Source of the DNA: Platycnemis pennipes
Taxonomy: Eukaryota > Arthropoda > Insecta > Odonata > Platycnemididae
Direction: 5' to 3'
Length of the DNA stretch: 64,000 bases
Assembly (NCBI GenBank): GCA_933228895.1
Contig: OW121846.1
Location: 74,350,064-74,414,063, forward strand
How positions within the stretch are numbered: the first letter of the stretch is position 1; each line of letters begins with the position of its first letter. Below the pieces are notes generated by a model. It saw nothing but the letters and a program-made list of their open reading frames with translations. It was not told the DNA's origin and made no database searches. This document shows positions 39,253 through 54,060 of this stretch, one piece after another. The translations under genes and the position numbers were made by a program.

Positions 39253-42200
39253 ATGACTGGCAGAGTCATTTTATCACTGGCACTGTCATTAATGACTGGC
39301 CCTGTCATTAATGACTGGCCCAGTCATTTTATCACTTGCCCTGTCATTTTATTACTGATTCTGTCATTTTATGACCGGCTCGGTCATTTTATGGCCCGGT
39401 CATTTTATCACTGGCCCTGTCATTTTATGACTGGTTCTGTCACTTTATGACTGGCTAAGTCATTTTATGACTGGCAGAGTCATTTTATCACTGGCCCTGT
39501 CATTAATGGCTGGCCCTGTCATTAATGGCTGGCCCTGTCATTAATGACTGGCCCTGTCATTAATGCCTGTCCCAAACATTTTATCACTGGCCCTATCATT
39601 AATGACGGGCCCTGTCATTAATGACTGGCCCAGTCATTTTATCACTGGCCCTGTCATTTTATGACTGGTTCGTTCATTTTATGACTGGCCAAATCATTTT
39701 ATGACTGGCAGAGTCATTTTATCACTGGCCCTGTCATTAATGACTGGCCCTGTCATTAATGACTGGCCCAGTCATTTTGTCACTGGCCCTGTCATTTTAG
39801 GACCGGTTCTGTAATTAATGACTGGTCCAGTCATTTTATCACTGGCCCTTCCATTTTATCTTTGGCCCTGTCATTAATGACTGGCCCTGTTATAATGACT
39901 GGCTTAGTCATTTTATCACTGGCCCTGTCATTAATGACTGCCCCTGTCATTAATGACTGGCCCAGGCATTTTATCACATACCCTGTCATTAATGACTGGC
40001 CCTGTCATTAATGATTGCCCCTGTCATTAATGACTGGCCCAGTCATTTTATCACTGGCCCTGTCATTTTATCACTGGCCCTATAATTAATGACTGGCCCT
40101 GTCATTAATGACTAGCCCAGTCATTTTATCACTGGCCCTGTCATTAATGACTGGCCCAGTCATTTTATCACTGGCCCAGTCATTTTATCACTGGCCCTGT
40201 CATTTTATGACTGGTTCTGTCATTTTATGACTGGCCAAGTCATTTTATGACTGGCAGAGTCATTTTATCACTGGCCTTGTAATTAATGACTGGCCCTGTC
40301 ACTAATGACTGGCCCAGTCATTTTATCACTGGCCCTGTCATTAATGACTGGCCCAGTCATTTTATCACTGGCCCTGTCATTTAACGACTGGTTCTGTCAT
40401 TTTATGACTGGCCAAGTCATTTTATGACCGGCAGAGTCATTTTATCACTGGCCCTGTCATTAATGACTGGCCCTGTCATTAATGACTGGCCCTGTCATTA
40501 ATGACTGGCCCAGTCATTTTATCACTGGCCCTGTCATTATATGACTTGTTCTGTCATTTTATGACTGGCCAAGTCATTTTATGACTGGCAGAGTCATTTC
40601 ATCACTGACCCTGTCATTTTATGACTGGTTCTGTCATTAATGACTGGCCCAGTCATTTTATCACTGGCCCTGTCATTAATGACTGGCCCTGTCATTAATG
40701 ACTGTCCCAGTCATTTTATTACTGGCCCTGTCATTAATGACTGGCCCTGTCATTAATGACTGGCCCAGTCATTTTATCACTGGCCCTGTCATTTTATGAC
40801 TGGTTCTTTCATTTTATGACTGGCCAAGTCGATTTATGACTATAGAGTCATTTTATCACTGGCCCTGTCAGTAATGACTGGCCCTGTCATTAATGACTGG
40901 CCCAGTCATTTTATCACTGGCCCTGTCATTTTATGACTTGTTCTGTCATTTTATGATTGGCCAAGTCATTTTATGACTGGCAGAGTCATTTTATCACTGA
41001 CCCTGTCATTAATGACATGCCCTGTCATTAATGACTGGCCCAGTCATGTTATCACTGGCCCTGTCATTAATGACTGGCCCTGTCATTAATGACTGGCCCA
41101 GTCATTTCATCACTGGCCCTGTCATTTTATGACTGGTTCTGTCATTAATGACTGGCCCAGTCATTTTATCACTGGCCCTGTCATTAATGACTGGCCCTGT
41201 CATTAATGACTGTCCCAGTCATTTTATTACTGGCCCTGTCATTAATGACTGGCCCTGTCATTAATGACTGGCCCAGTCATTTTATCACTGGCCCTGTCAT
41301 TTTATGACTGGTTCTGTCATTTTATGACTGGCCAAGTCGATTTATGACTATAGAGTCATTTTATCACTGGCCCTGTCAGTAATGACTGGCCCTGTCATTA
41401 ATGACTGGCCCAGTCATTTTATCACTGGCCCTGTCATTAATGACTGGCCCTGTCATTAATGACTGGCCACGTCATTTTATCACTGGCCCTGTCATTTTAT
41501 GACTGGTTCTGTCATTTTATGACTGGCCAAGTTATTCTATGACTAGCAGAGTCATTTTATCACTGGCCCTGTCATTAATGACTGGCCCTGTCATTAATGA
41601 CTGGCCCAGTGATTTTATCACTGGCCCTGTCATTAATGACTGGCCCTGTTATTAATGACTGGGACAGTCATTTTATCACTGGCCCTGTCATTAATGACTG
41701 GCCCTGTCATTAATGACTGGCCCAGTCATTTTATCACTGGCCCTTTCATTTTATGACTGGTTCTGTCATTTATTACTGGCCAAGTCATTTTATGACTAGC
41801 AGAGTCATTTTATCACTGGCCCTGTCATTAATGACTGGCCCTGTCATTAATGACTGGCCCAGTCATTTTATCACTGGCCCTGTCATTAATGACTGGGACA
41901 GTCATTTTATCACTGGCCCTGTCATTTTATGACTGGTTCTGTCATTTTATGACTGGCCAAGTCATTTTATGACTGGCAGAGTCATTTTATCACTGGCCCT
42001 GTCTTTAATGACTGGCCCTGTCATTAATGACTGGCCCAGTCATTTTATCACTGGCCCTGTCATTTTATGACTCTTTCTGTCATTAATGACTGGCCCAGTC
42101 ATTTTATGACTGGTTCTGTCATTTTATGACTGGCCAACTCATTTTATGACTGGCAGAGTCATTTTATCACTGGCTCTGTCATTAATGACTGGCCCTGTCA

Positions 42201-42341
42201 TTAATGACTGGCCCAGTCATTTTATCACTGGCCCTGTCATTAATGACTGGCCCTGTCATTAATGATTGGGTCAGTCATTTTATCACTGGCCCTGTCATTT
42301 TATGACTGGTTCTGTCATTTTATGACTGGCCAAGTCATTTT
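39253..42341 (+). repeat. HOR-2 copy f, long form (3089 bp)
   Basis: It has ttcgttcatt at 39669 and the gtcgattta pair at 40828 and 41336. It differs in length from copy e by 19 bp net: two extra A units near 40470 and one A unit fewer near 42190. Confidence 0.82.
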
Positions 42342-45300
42342 ATGACTGGCAGAGTCATTTTATCACTGGCACTGTCATTAATGACTGGCCCTGTCATTAA
42401 TGACTGGCCCAGTCATTTTATCACTTGCCCTGTCATTTTATTACTGATTCTGTCATTTTATGACCGGCCCGGTCATTTTATGGCCCGGTCATTTTATAAC
42501 TGGCCCTGTCATTTTATGACTGGTTCTGTCACTTTATGACTGGCTAAGTCATTTTATGACTGGCAGAGTCATTTTATCACTGGCCCTGTCATTAATGGCT
42601 GGCCCTGTCATTAATGGCTGGCCCTGTCATTAATGACTGGCCCTGTCATTAATGCCTGTCCCAAACATTTTATCACTGGCCCTATCATTAATGACTGGCC
42701 CTGTCATTAATGACTGGCCCAGTCATTTTATCACTGGCCCTGTCATTTTATGACTGGTTCGTTCATTTTATGACTGGCCAAATCATTTTATGACTGGCAG
42801 AGTCATTTTATCACTGGCCCTGTCATTAATGACTGGCCCTGTCATTAATGACTGGCCCAGTCATTTTGTCACTGGCCCTGTCATTTTAGGACCGGTTCTG
42901 TAATTAATGACTGGTCCAGTCATTTTATCACTGGCCCTTCCATTTTATCTTTGGCCCTGTCATTAATGACTGGCCCTGTTATAATGACTGGCTTAGTCAT
43001 TTTATCACTGGCCCTGTCATTAATGACTGCCCCTGTCATTAATGACTGGCCCAGGCATTTTATCACATACCCTGTCATTAATGACTGGCCCTGTCATTAA
43101 TGATTGCCCCTGTCATTAATGACTGGCCCAGTCATTTTATCACTGGCCCTGTCATTTTATCACTGGCCCTATAATTAATGACTGGCCCTGTCATTAATGA
43201 CTAGCCCAGTCATTTTATCACTGGCCCTGTCATTAATGACTGGCCCAGTCATTTTATCACTGGCCCAGTCATTTTATCACTGGCCCTGTCATTTTATGAC
43301 TGGTTCTGTCATTTTATGACTGGCCAAGTCATTTTATGACTAGCAGAGTCATTTTATCACTGGCCTTGTCATTAATGACTGGCCCTGTCACTAATGACTG
43401 GCCCAGTCATTTTATCACTGGCCCTGTCATTAATGACTGGCCCAGTCATTTTATCACTGGCCCTGTCATTTAACGACTGGTTCTGTCATTTTATGACTGG
43501 CCAAGTCATTTTATGACCGGCAGAGTCATTTTATCACTGGCCCTGTCATTAATGACTGGCCCTGTCATTAATGACTGGCCCTGTCATTAATGACTGGCCC
43601 AGTCATTTTATCACTGGCCCTGTCATTATATGACTTGTTCTGTCATTTTATGACTGGCCAAGTCATTTTATGACTGGCAGAGTCATTTCATCACTGGCCC
43701 TGTCATTTTATGACTGGTTCTGTCATTAATGACTGGCCCAGTCATTTTATCACTGGCCCTGTCATTAATGACTGGCCCTGTCATTAATGACTGTCCCAGT
43801 CATTTTATTACTGGCCCTGTCATTAATGACTGGCCCTGTCATTAATGACTGGCCCAGTCATTTTATCACTGGCCCTGTCATTTTATGACTGGTTCTTTCA
43901 TTTTATGACTGGCCAAGTCGATTTATGACTATAGAGTCATTTTATCACTGGCCCTGTCAGTAATGACTGGCCCTGTCATTAATGACTGGCCCAGTCATTT
44001 TATCACTGGCCCTGTCATTTTATGACTTGTTCTGTCATTTTATGATTGGCCAAGTCATTTTATGACTGGCAGAGTCATTTTATCACTGACCCTGTCATTA
44101 ATGACATGCCCTGTCATTAATGACTGGCCCAGTCATGTTATCACTGGCCCTGTCATTAATGACTGGCCCTGTCATTAATGACTGGCCCAGTCATTTCATC
44201 ACTGGCCCTGTCATTTTATGACTGGTTCTGTCATTAATGACTGGCCCAGTCATTTTATCACTGGCCCTGTCATTAATGACTGGCCCTGTCATTAATGACT
44301 GTCCCAGTCATTTTATTACTGGCCCTGTCATTAATGACTGGCCCTGTCATTAATGACTGGCCCAGTCATTTTATCACTGGCCCTGTCATTTTATGACTGG
44401 TTCTGTCATTTTATGACTGGCCAAGTCGATTTATGACTATAGAGTCATTTTATCACTGGCCCTGTCAGTAATGACTGGCCCTGTCATTAATGACTGGCCC
44501 AGTCATTTTATCACTGGCCCTGTCATTAATTACTGGCCCTGTCATTAATGACTGGCCACGTCATTTTATCACTGGCCCTGTCATTTTATGACTGGTTCTG
44601 TCATTTTATGACTGGCCAAGTTATTCTATGACTAGCAGAGTCATTTTATCACTGGCCCTGTCATTAATGACTGGCCCTGTCATTAATGACTGGCCCAGTC
44701 ATTTTGTCACTGGCCCTGTCATTTTAGGACCGGTTCTGTAATTAATGACGTGTCCAGTCATTTTATCACTGGCCCTTCCATTTTATCTTTGGCCCTGTCA
44801 TTAATGACTGGCCCTGTTATAATGACTGGCTTAGTCATTTTATCACTGGCCCTGTCGATAATGACTGCCCCTGTCATTAATGACTGGCCCAGGCATTTTA
44901 TCACATACCCTGTCATTAATGACTGGCCCTGTCATTAATGATTGCCCCTGTCATTAATGACTGGCCCAGTCATTTTATCACTGGCCCTGTCATTTTATCA
45001 CTAGCCCTATAATTAATGACTGGCCCTGTCATTAATGACTAGCCCAGTCATTTTATCACTGGCCCTGTCATTAATGACTGGCCCAGTCATTTTATCACTG
45101 GCCCAGTCATTTTATCACTGGCCCTGTCATATAATGACTGGTTCTGTCATTTTATGACTGGCCAAGTCATTTTATGACTGGCAGAGTCATTTTATCACTG
45201 GCCAATTCATTAATGACTGGCCCTGTCACTAATGACTGGCCCAGTCATTTTATCACTGGCCCTGTCATTAATGACTGGCCCAGTCATTTTATCACTGGCC

Positions 45301-47407
45301 CTGTCATTTAACGACTGGTTCTGTCATTTTATGACTGGCCAAGTCATTTTATGACCGGCAGAGTCATTTTATCACTGGCCCTGTCATTAATGACTGGCCC
45401 TGTCATTAATGACTGGCCCAGTCATTTAATCACTGGCCCTGTCATTTTATGACTTGTTCTGTCATTTTATGACTGGCCAAATCATTTTATGACTGGCAGA
45501 GTCATTTTATCACTGGCCCTGTCATTAATGACTGGCCCTGTCATTAATGACTGGCCCAGTCATTTTATCACTGGCCCTGTCATTTTATGACTTGTTCTGT
45601 CATTTTATGATTGGCCAAGTCATTTTATGACTGGCAGAGTCATTTCATCACTGGCCCTGTCATTTTATGACTGGTTCTGTCATTAATGACTGGCTCAGTC
45701 ATTTTATCACTGGCCCTGTCATTAATGACTGGCCCTGTCATTAATGACTGTCCCAGTCATTTTATTACTGGCCCTGTCATTAATGACTGGCCCTGTCATT
45801 AATGACTGGCCCAGTCATTTTATCACTGGCCCTGTCATTTTATGACTGGTTCTTTCATTTTATGACTGGCCAAGTCGATTTATGACTATAGAGTCATTTT
45901 ATCACTGGCCCTGTCAGTAATGACTGGCCCTGTCATTAATGACTGGCCCAGTCATTTTATCACTGGCCCTGTCATTTAATGACTTGTTGTGTCATTTTAT
46001 GAATGGCCAAGTCATTTTATGACTGGCAGAGTCATTTTATCACTGGCCCTGTCATTAATGACATGCCCTGTCATTAATGACTGGCCCAGTCATGTTATCA
46101 CTGGCCCTGTCATTAATGACTGGCCCTGTCATTAATGACTGGCCCAGTCATTTCATCACTGGCCCTGTCATTTTATGACTGGTTCTGTCATTAGTGACTG
46201 GCCCAGTCATTTTATCACTGGCCCTGTCATTAATGACTGGCCCTGTCATTAATGACTGTCCCAGTCATTTTATTACTGGCCCTGTCATTAATGACTGGCC
46301 CTGTCATTAATGACTGGCCCAGTCATTTTATCACTGGCCCTGTCATTTTATGACTGGTTCTGTCATTTTATGACTGGCCAAGTCGATTTATGACTATAGA
46401 GTCATTTTATCACTGGCCCTGTCAGTAATGACTGGCCCTGTCATTAATGACTGGCCCAGTCATTTTATCACTGGCCCTGTCATTAATGACTGGCCCTGTC
46501 ATTAATGACTGGCCACGTCATTTTATCACTGGCCCTGTCATTTTATGACTGGTTCTGTCATTTTATGACTGGCCAAGTTATTCTATGACTAGCAGAGTCA
46601 TTTTATCACTGGCCCTGTCATTAATGACTGGCCCTGTCATTAATGACTGGCCCACTGATTTTATCACTGGCCCTGTCATTAATGACTGGCCCTGTTATTA
46701 ATGACTGGGACAGTCATTTTATCACTGGCCCTGTCATTTTATGACTGGTTCTGTCATTTTATGACTAGCCTAGTCATTTTATGACTGGCAGAGTCATTTT
46801 ATCACTGGCCCTGTCTTTAATGACTGGCCCTGTCATTAATGACTTGCCCAGTCATTGTATCACTGGCATTGTAATTTTATGACTCTTTCTGTCATTAATG
46901 ACTGGCGCAGTCATTTAATGACTGGTTCTGTCATTTTATGACTGGCCAAGTCATTTTATGACTGGCAGAGTCATTTTATCACTGGCTCTGTCATTAATGA
47001 CTGGCCCTGTAATTAATGACTGGCCCAGTCATTTTATCACTGGCCCTGTCGTTAATGACTGGCCCTGTCATTAATGACTGGCCCTGTCATTAATGACTGG
47101 CCCAGTCATTTTATCACTGGCCCTGTCATTTTATGACTCTTTCTGTCATTAATGACTGGCCCAGTCATTTTATGACTGGTTCTGTCATTTTATGACTGGC
47201 CAACTCATTTTATGACTGGCAGAGTCATTTTATCACTGGCTCTGTCATTAATGACTGGCCCTGTCATTAATGACTGGCCCAGTCATTTTATCACTGGCCC
47301 TGTCATTAATGACTGGCCCTGTCATTAATGATTGGGTCAGTCATTTTATCACTGGCCCTGTCATTTTATGACTGGTTCTGTCATTTTATGACTGGCCAAG
47401 TCATTTT
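42342..47407 (+). repeat. HOR-2 copy g, double-module form (5066 bp)
   Basis: It has ttcgttcatt at 42758 and two gtcgattta pairs, at 43917/44425 and 45874/46382. A second aggaccggttctg and cacataccctg segment lies between them near 44730-44910, so the copy is a fusion of one full HOR-2 with part of another. Three landmarks recur exactly 5066 bp later, in copy h. Confidence 0.82.
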
Positions 47408-50400
47408 ATGACTGGCAGAGTCATTTTATCACTGGCACTGTCATTAATGACTGGCCCTGTCATTAATGACTGGCCCAGTCATTTTATCACTTGCCCTGTC
47501 ATTTTATTACTGATTCTGTCATTTTATGACCGGCCCGGTCATTTTATGGCCCGGTCATTTTATCACTGGCCCTGTCATTTTATGACTGGTTCTGTCACTT
47601 TATGACTGGCTAAGTCATTTTATGACTGGCAGAGTCATTTTATCACTGGCCCTGTCATTAATGGCTGGCCCTGTCATTAATGGCTGGCCCTGTCATTAAT
47701 GACTGGCCCTGTCATTAATGCCTGTCCCAAACATTTTATCACTGGCCCTATCATTAATGACTGGCCCTGTCATTAATGACTGGCCCAGTCATTTTATCAC
47801 TGGCCCTGTCATTTTATGACTGGTTCGTTCATTTTATGACTGGCCAAATCATTTTATGACTGGCAGAGTCATTTTATCACTGGCCCTGTCATTAATGACT
47901 GGCCCTGTCATTAATGACTGGCCCAGTCATTTTGTCACTGGCCCTGTCATTTTAGGACCGGTTCTGTAATTAATGACTGGTCCAGTCATTTTATCACTGG
48001 CCCTTCCATTTTATCTTTGGCCCTGTCATTAATGACTGGCCCTGTTATAATGACTGGCTTAGTCATTTTATCACTGGCCCTGTCATTAATGACTGCCCCT
48101 GTCATTAATGACTGGCCCAGGCATTTTATCACATACCCTGTCATTAATGACTGGCCCTGTCATTAATGATTGCCCCTGTCATTAATGACTGGCCCAGTCA
48201 TTTTATCACTGGCCCTGTCATTTTATCACTGGCCCTATAATTAATGACTGGCCCTGTCATTAATGACTAGCCCAGTCATTTTATCACTGGCCCTGTCATT
48301 AATGACTGGCCCAGTCATTTTATCACTGGCCCAGTCATTTGTTCACTGGCCCTGTCATTTTATGACTGGTTCTGTCATTTTATGTCTGGCCAAGTCATTT
48401 TATGACTAGCAGAGTCATTTAATCACTGGCCTTGTCATTAATGACTGGCCCTGTCACTAATGACTGGCCCAGTCATTTTATCACTGGCCCTGTCATTAAT
48501 GACTGGCCCAGTCATTTTATCACTGGCCCTGTCATTTAACGACTGGTTCTGTCATTTTATGACTGGCCAAGTCATTTTATGACCGGCAGAGTCATTTTAT
48601 CACTGGCCCTGTCATTAATGACTGGCCCTGTCATTAATGACTGGCCCTGTCATTAATGACTGGCCCAGTCATTTTATCACTGGCCCTGTCATTATATGAC
48701 TTGTTCTGTCATTTTATGACTGGCCAAGTCATTTTATGACTGGCAGAGTCATTTCATCACTGGCCCTGTCATTTTATGACTGGTTCTGTCATTAATGACT
48801 GGCCCAGTCATTTTATCACTGGTCCTGTCATTAATGACTGGCCCTGTCATTAATGACTGTCCCAGTCATTTTATTACTGGCCCTGTCATTAATGACTGGC
48901 CCTGTCATTAATGACTGGCCCAGTCATTTTATCACTGGCCCTGTCATTTTATGACTGGTTCTTTCATTTTATGACTGGCCAAGTCGATTTATGACTATAG
49001 AGTCATTTTATCACTGGCCCTGTCAGTAATGACTGGCCCTGTCATTAATGACTGGCCCAGTCATTTTATCACTGGCCCTGTCATTTTATGACTTGTTCTG
49101 TCATTTTATGATTGGCCAAGTCATTTTATGACTGGCAGAGTCATTTTATCACTGACACTGTCATTAATGACATGCCCTGTCATTAATGACTGGCCCAGTC
49201 ATGTTATCACTGGCCCTGTCATTAATGACTGGCCCTGTTATTAATGACTGGCCCAGTCATTTCATCACTGGCCCTGTCATTTTATGACTGGTTCTGTCAT
49301 TAATGACTGGCCCAGTCATTTTATCACTGGCCCTGTCATTAATGACTGGCCCTGTCATTAATGACTGTCCCAGTCATTTTATTACTGGCCCTGTCATTAA
49401 TGACTGGCCCTGTCATTAATGACTGGCCCAGTCATTTTATCACTGGCCCTGTCATTTTATGACTGGTTCTGTCATTTTATGACTGGCCAAGTCGATTTAT
49501 GACTATAGAGTCATTTTATCACTGGCCCTGTCAGTAATGACTGGCCCTGTCATTAATGACTGGCCCAGTCATTTTATCACTGGCCCTGTCATTAATTACT
49601 GGCCCTGTCATTAATGACTGGCCACGTCATTTTATCACTGGCCCTGTCATTTTATGACTGGTTCTGTCATTTTATGACTGGCCAAGTTATTCTATGACTA
49701 GCAGAGTCATTTTATCACTGGCCCTGTCATTAATGACTGGCCCTGTCATTAATGACTGGCCCAGTCATTTTGTCACTGGCCCTGTCATTTTAGGACCGGT
49801 TCTGTAATTAATGACGTGTCCAGTCATTTTATCACTGGCCCTTCCATTTTATCTTTGGCCCTGTCATTAATGACTGGCCCTGTTATAATGACTGGCTTAG
49901 TCATTTTATCACTGGCCCTGTCGATAATGACTGCCCCTGTCATTAATGACTGGCCCAGGCATTTTATCACATACCCTGTCATTAATGACTGGCCCTGTCA
50001 TTAATGATTGCCCCTGTCATTAATGACTGGCCCAGTCATTTTATCACTGGCCCTGTCATTTTATCACTAGCCCTATAATTAATGACTGGCCCTGTCATTA
50101 ATGACTAGCCCAGTCATTTTATCACTGGCCCTGTCATTAATGACTGGCCCAGTCATTTTATCACTGGCCCAGTCATTTTATCACTGGCCCTGTCATATAA
50201 TGACTGGTTCTGTCATTTTATGACTGGCCAAGTCATTTTATGACTGGCAGAGTCATTTTATCACTGGCCAATTCATTAATGACTGGCCCTGTCACTAATG
50301 ACTGGCCCAGTCATTTTATCACTGGCCCTGTCATTAATGACTGGCCCAGTCATTTTATCACTGGCCCTGTCATTTAACGACTGGTTCTGTCATTTTATGA

Positions 50401-52160
50401 CTGGCCAAGTCATTTTATGACCGGCAGAGTCATTTTATCACTGGCCCTGTCATTAATGACTGGCCCTGTCATTAATGACTGGCCCAGTCATTTTATCACT
50501 GGCCCTGTCATTTTATGACTTGTTCTGTCATTTTATGACTGGCCAAGTCATTTTATGACTGGCAGAGTCATTTTATCACTGGCCCTGTCATTAATGACTG
50601 GCCCTGTCATTAATGACTGGCCCAGTCATTTTATCACTGGCCCTGTCATTTTATGACTTGTTCTGTCATTTTATGATTGGCCAAGTCATTTTATGACTGG
50701 CAGAGTCATTTTATCACTGGCCCTGTCATTAATGACTGGCCCTGTCATTAATGACTGTCCCAGTCATTTTATCACTGGCCCTGTCATTTTATGACTGGTT
50801 CTTTCATTTTATGACTGGCCAAGTCGATTTATGACTATAGAGTCATTTTATCACTGGCCCTGTCAGTAATGACTGGCCCTGTCATTAATGACTGGCCCAG
50901 TCATTTTATCACTGGCCCTGTCATTTAATGACTTGTTGTGTCATTTTATGAATGGCCAAGTCATTTTATGACTGGCAGAGTCATTTTATCACTGGCCCTG
51001 TCATTAATGACATGCCCTGTCATTAATGACTGGCCCAGTCATGTTATCACTGGCCCTGTCATTAATGACTGGCCCTGTCATTAATGACTGGCCCAGTCAT
51101 TTCATCACTGGCCCTGTCATTTTATGACTGGTTCTGTCATTAATGACTGGCCCAGTCATTTTATCACTGGCCCTGTCATTAATGACTGGCCCTGTCATTA
51201 ATGACTGTCCCAGTCATTTTATTACTGGCCCTGTCATTAATGACTGGCCCTGTCATTAATGACTGGCCCAGTCATTTTATCACTGGCCCTGTCATGTTAT
51301 GACTGGTTCTGTCATTTTATGACTGGCCAAGTCGATTTATGACTATAGAGTCATTTTATCACTGGCCCTGTCAGTAATGACTGGCCCTGTCATTAATGAC
51401 TGGCCCAGTCATTTTATCACTGGCCCTGTCATTAATGACTGGCCCTGTCATTAATGACTGGCCACGTCATTTTATCACTGGCCCTGTCATTTTATGACTG
51501 GTTCTGTCATTTTATGACTGGCCAAGTTATTCTATGACTAGCAGAGTCATTTTATCACTGGCCCTGTCATTAATGACTGGCCCTGTCATTAATGACTGGC
51601 CCACTGATTTTATCACTGGCCCTGTCATTAATGACTGGCCCTGTTATTAATGACTGGGACAGTCATTTTATCACTGGCCCTGTCATTTTATGACTGGTTC
51701 TGTCATTTTATGACTAGCCAAGTCATTTTATGACTGGCAGAGTCATTTTATCACTGGCCCTGTCTTTAATGACTGGCCCTGTCATTAATGACTTGCCCAG
51801 TCATTGTATCACTGGCATTGTCATTTTATGACTCTTTCTGTCATTAATGACTGGCGCAGTCATTTAATGACTGGTTCTGTCATTTTATGACTGGCCAAGT
51901 CATTTTATGACTGGCAGAGTCATTTTATCACTGGCTCTGTCATTAATGACTGGCCCTGTAATTAATGACTGGCCCAGTCATTTTATCACTGGCCCTGTCG
52001 TTAATGACTGGCCCTGTCATTAATGACTGGCCCTGTCATTAATGACTGGCCCAGTCATTTTATCACTGGCCCTGTCATTTTATGACTCTTTCTGTCATTA
52101 ATGACTGGCCCAGTCATTTTATGACTGGTTCTGTCATTTTATGACTGGCCAAGTCATTTT
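47408..52160 (+). repeat. HOR-2 copy h, double-module form (4753 bp)
   Basis: It is the direct duplicate of copy g: ttcgttcatt at 47824, gtcgattta pairs at 48983/49491 and 50823/51331. It has lost 117 bp (six units) before 50823 and about 196 bp before 52161. The private variants gacgtgtccag and gtcgataatgac are shared with copy g. Confidence 0.82.
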
Positions 52161-52957
52161 ATGGCTGGCAGAGTCATTTTATCACTGGCCCTGTCATTAA
52201 TGACTGGCCCTGTCATTAATGACTGGCCCAGTCATTTTATCACTTGCCCTGTCATTTTATTGCTGGTTCTGTCATTTTATGACCGGCCCGGTCATTTTAT
52301 GGCTCGGTCATTTTATCACTGGCCCTGTCATTTTATGACTGGTTCTGTCACTTTATGACTGGCTAAGTCATTTTATCACTGGCCCTGTCATTAATGGCTG
52401 GCCCTGTCATTAATGGCTGGCCCGGTCATTAATGACTGGCCCTGTCATTAATGACTGGCCCTGTCATTAATGCCTGTCCCAGTCATTTTATCACTGGCCC
52501 TATCATTAATAACTGGCCCTGTCATTTATGACTGGCCCAGTCATTTTATCACTGGCCCTGTCATTTTATGACTGGTTCTGTCATTTTATGACTGGCCAAG
52601 TCATTTTATGACTGGCAGAGTCATTTTATCACTGGCCCTGTCATTAATGACTGGCCCAGTCATTTTGTCACTGGCCCTGTCATTTTAGGACCGGTTCTGT
52701 AATTAATGACTGGCCCAGTCATTTTATCACTGGCCCTTCCATTTTATCTTTGGCCCTGTCATTAATGACTGGCCCTGTTATAATGACAGGCTTAGTCATT
52801 TTATCACTGGCCCTGTCATTAATGACTGGCCCTGTCATTAATGACTGGCCCAGGCATTTTATCACATACCCTGTCATTAATGACTGGCCCTGTCATTAAT
52901 GATTGGCCCTGTCATTAATGACTGGCCCAGTCATTTTATCACTGGCCCTGTCCTTTT
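52161..52957 (+). repeat. HOR-2 copy i, partial and diverged
   Basis: It starts with the HOR-2 landmark block (with atggctggcagag instead of atgactgg) and keeps gaccggcccgg, ggctcggtc and the aatggctgg units. It lacks ttcgttcatt. After the aggaccggttctg and ttataatgacagg segment it changes to HOR-3 type near 52900. Confidence 0.7.
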
Positions 52958-54004
52958 ATGACCGGTTCTGTCATTAATGACTGGCACAGTCATTTTATCA
53001 TTGGCCCTTTCATTTTATCACTGGCCCTGTCATTAATGACTGGCCCTGTCATTAATGACTGGCCCAGTCATTTTATCACTGGCCCAGTCATTAATGACTG
53101 GCCCAGTCATTTTATCACTGGCCCTGTCATTATTGACTGGCGCTGTCATTAATGACTGGCCCAGTCATTTTATCACTGGCCCTGTCATTTTATGACTGGT
53201 TCTGTCATTTTATGACTGGCCAAGTTATTTTATGACTGGCAGAGTCATTTTATCACTGGCCTTGTCATTAATGACTGGCCCTGTCATTAATGACTGGCCC
53301 AGTCATTTTATCACTGGCCCTGTCATTAATGACTGACCCAGTCATTTTATCACTGGCCCTGTCATTTTACGACTGGTTCTGTCATTTTATGCCTGGCCAA
53401 GTCATTTTATGACTGGCAGAGTCATTTTATCACTGGCCCTGTCATTAATGACTGGCCCTGTCATTAATGACTGGCCCTGTCATTAATGACTGGCCCTGTC
53501 ATTAATGACTGGCCCAGTCATTTTATCACTGGCCCTGTCATTAATGACTGGCCCTGTCATTAATGACTGGCCCAGTCATTTTATCACTGGCCCTGTTATT
53601 TTATGACTTGTTCTGTCATTTTATGACTGGCCAAGTCATTTTATGACTGGCAGAGTCATTTTATCACTGGCCCTGTCATTAAATTACTGGCCCTGTCATT
53701 AATGATGGGCCAAGTCATTTTATCACTGGCCCTGTTATTAATGACTAGCCCTGTCATTAATGACTGGCCCAGTCATTTTATCACTGGCCCTGTCATTAAT
53801 GACTGGCCCTGTCATTAATGACTGGCCCTGTTATTAATGACTGGCCCAGTCATTTTACCACTGGCCCTCTCATTTTATGACTGGTTCTGTCATTTTATGA
53901 CTGGCCAAGTATTTCATGACTGGCAGAGTCATTTTATCACTGGCCCTGTCATTAATGAATGACCCTGTCATTAATGACTGGCCCAGTCATTTATCACTGG
54001 CCCT

Positions 54005-54060
54005 GTCATTAATGACTTTCATCACTGGCCATGTCATTAATGACTTTTATCACTGGCCAT
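54005..54060 (+). repeat. Two 28-bp hybrid units
   Basis: Two adjacent units join the 12-bp core gtcattaatgac directly to ttttatcactggccat (the first has ttcatcac). The middle of a normal B-C pair is missing, giving 28 bp instead of 39. The two copies differ by one base. Confidence 0.85.

Larger units (their letters stand above)
29261..51350 (+). repeat. Paired gtcgattta diagnostic units, about 508 bp apart
   Basis: The unit gtcgatttatgactatagag, a shortened F type, occurs in pairs: 29261/29768, 33343/34045, 37720/38228, 40828/41336, 43917/44425, 45874/46382, 48983/49491 and 50823/51331. The first member is preceded by ggttctttcatt and the second by ggttctgtcatt, so the two positions are distinguishable. 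Spacing is 508 bp except 507 (one-base deletion near 29456) and 702 (local duplication). Single copies occur at 18861, 26722 and 62171. Confidence 0.9.
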
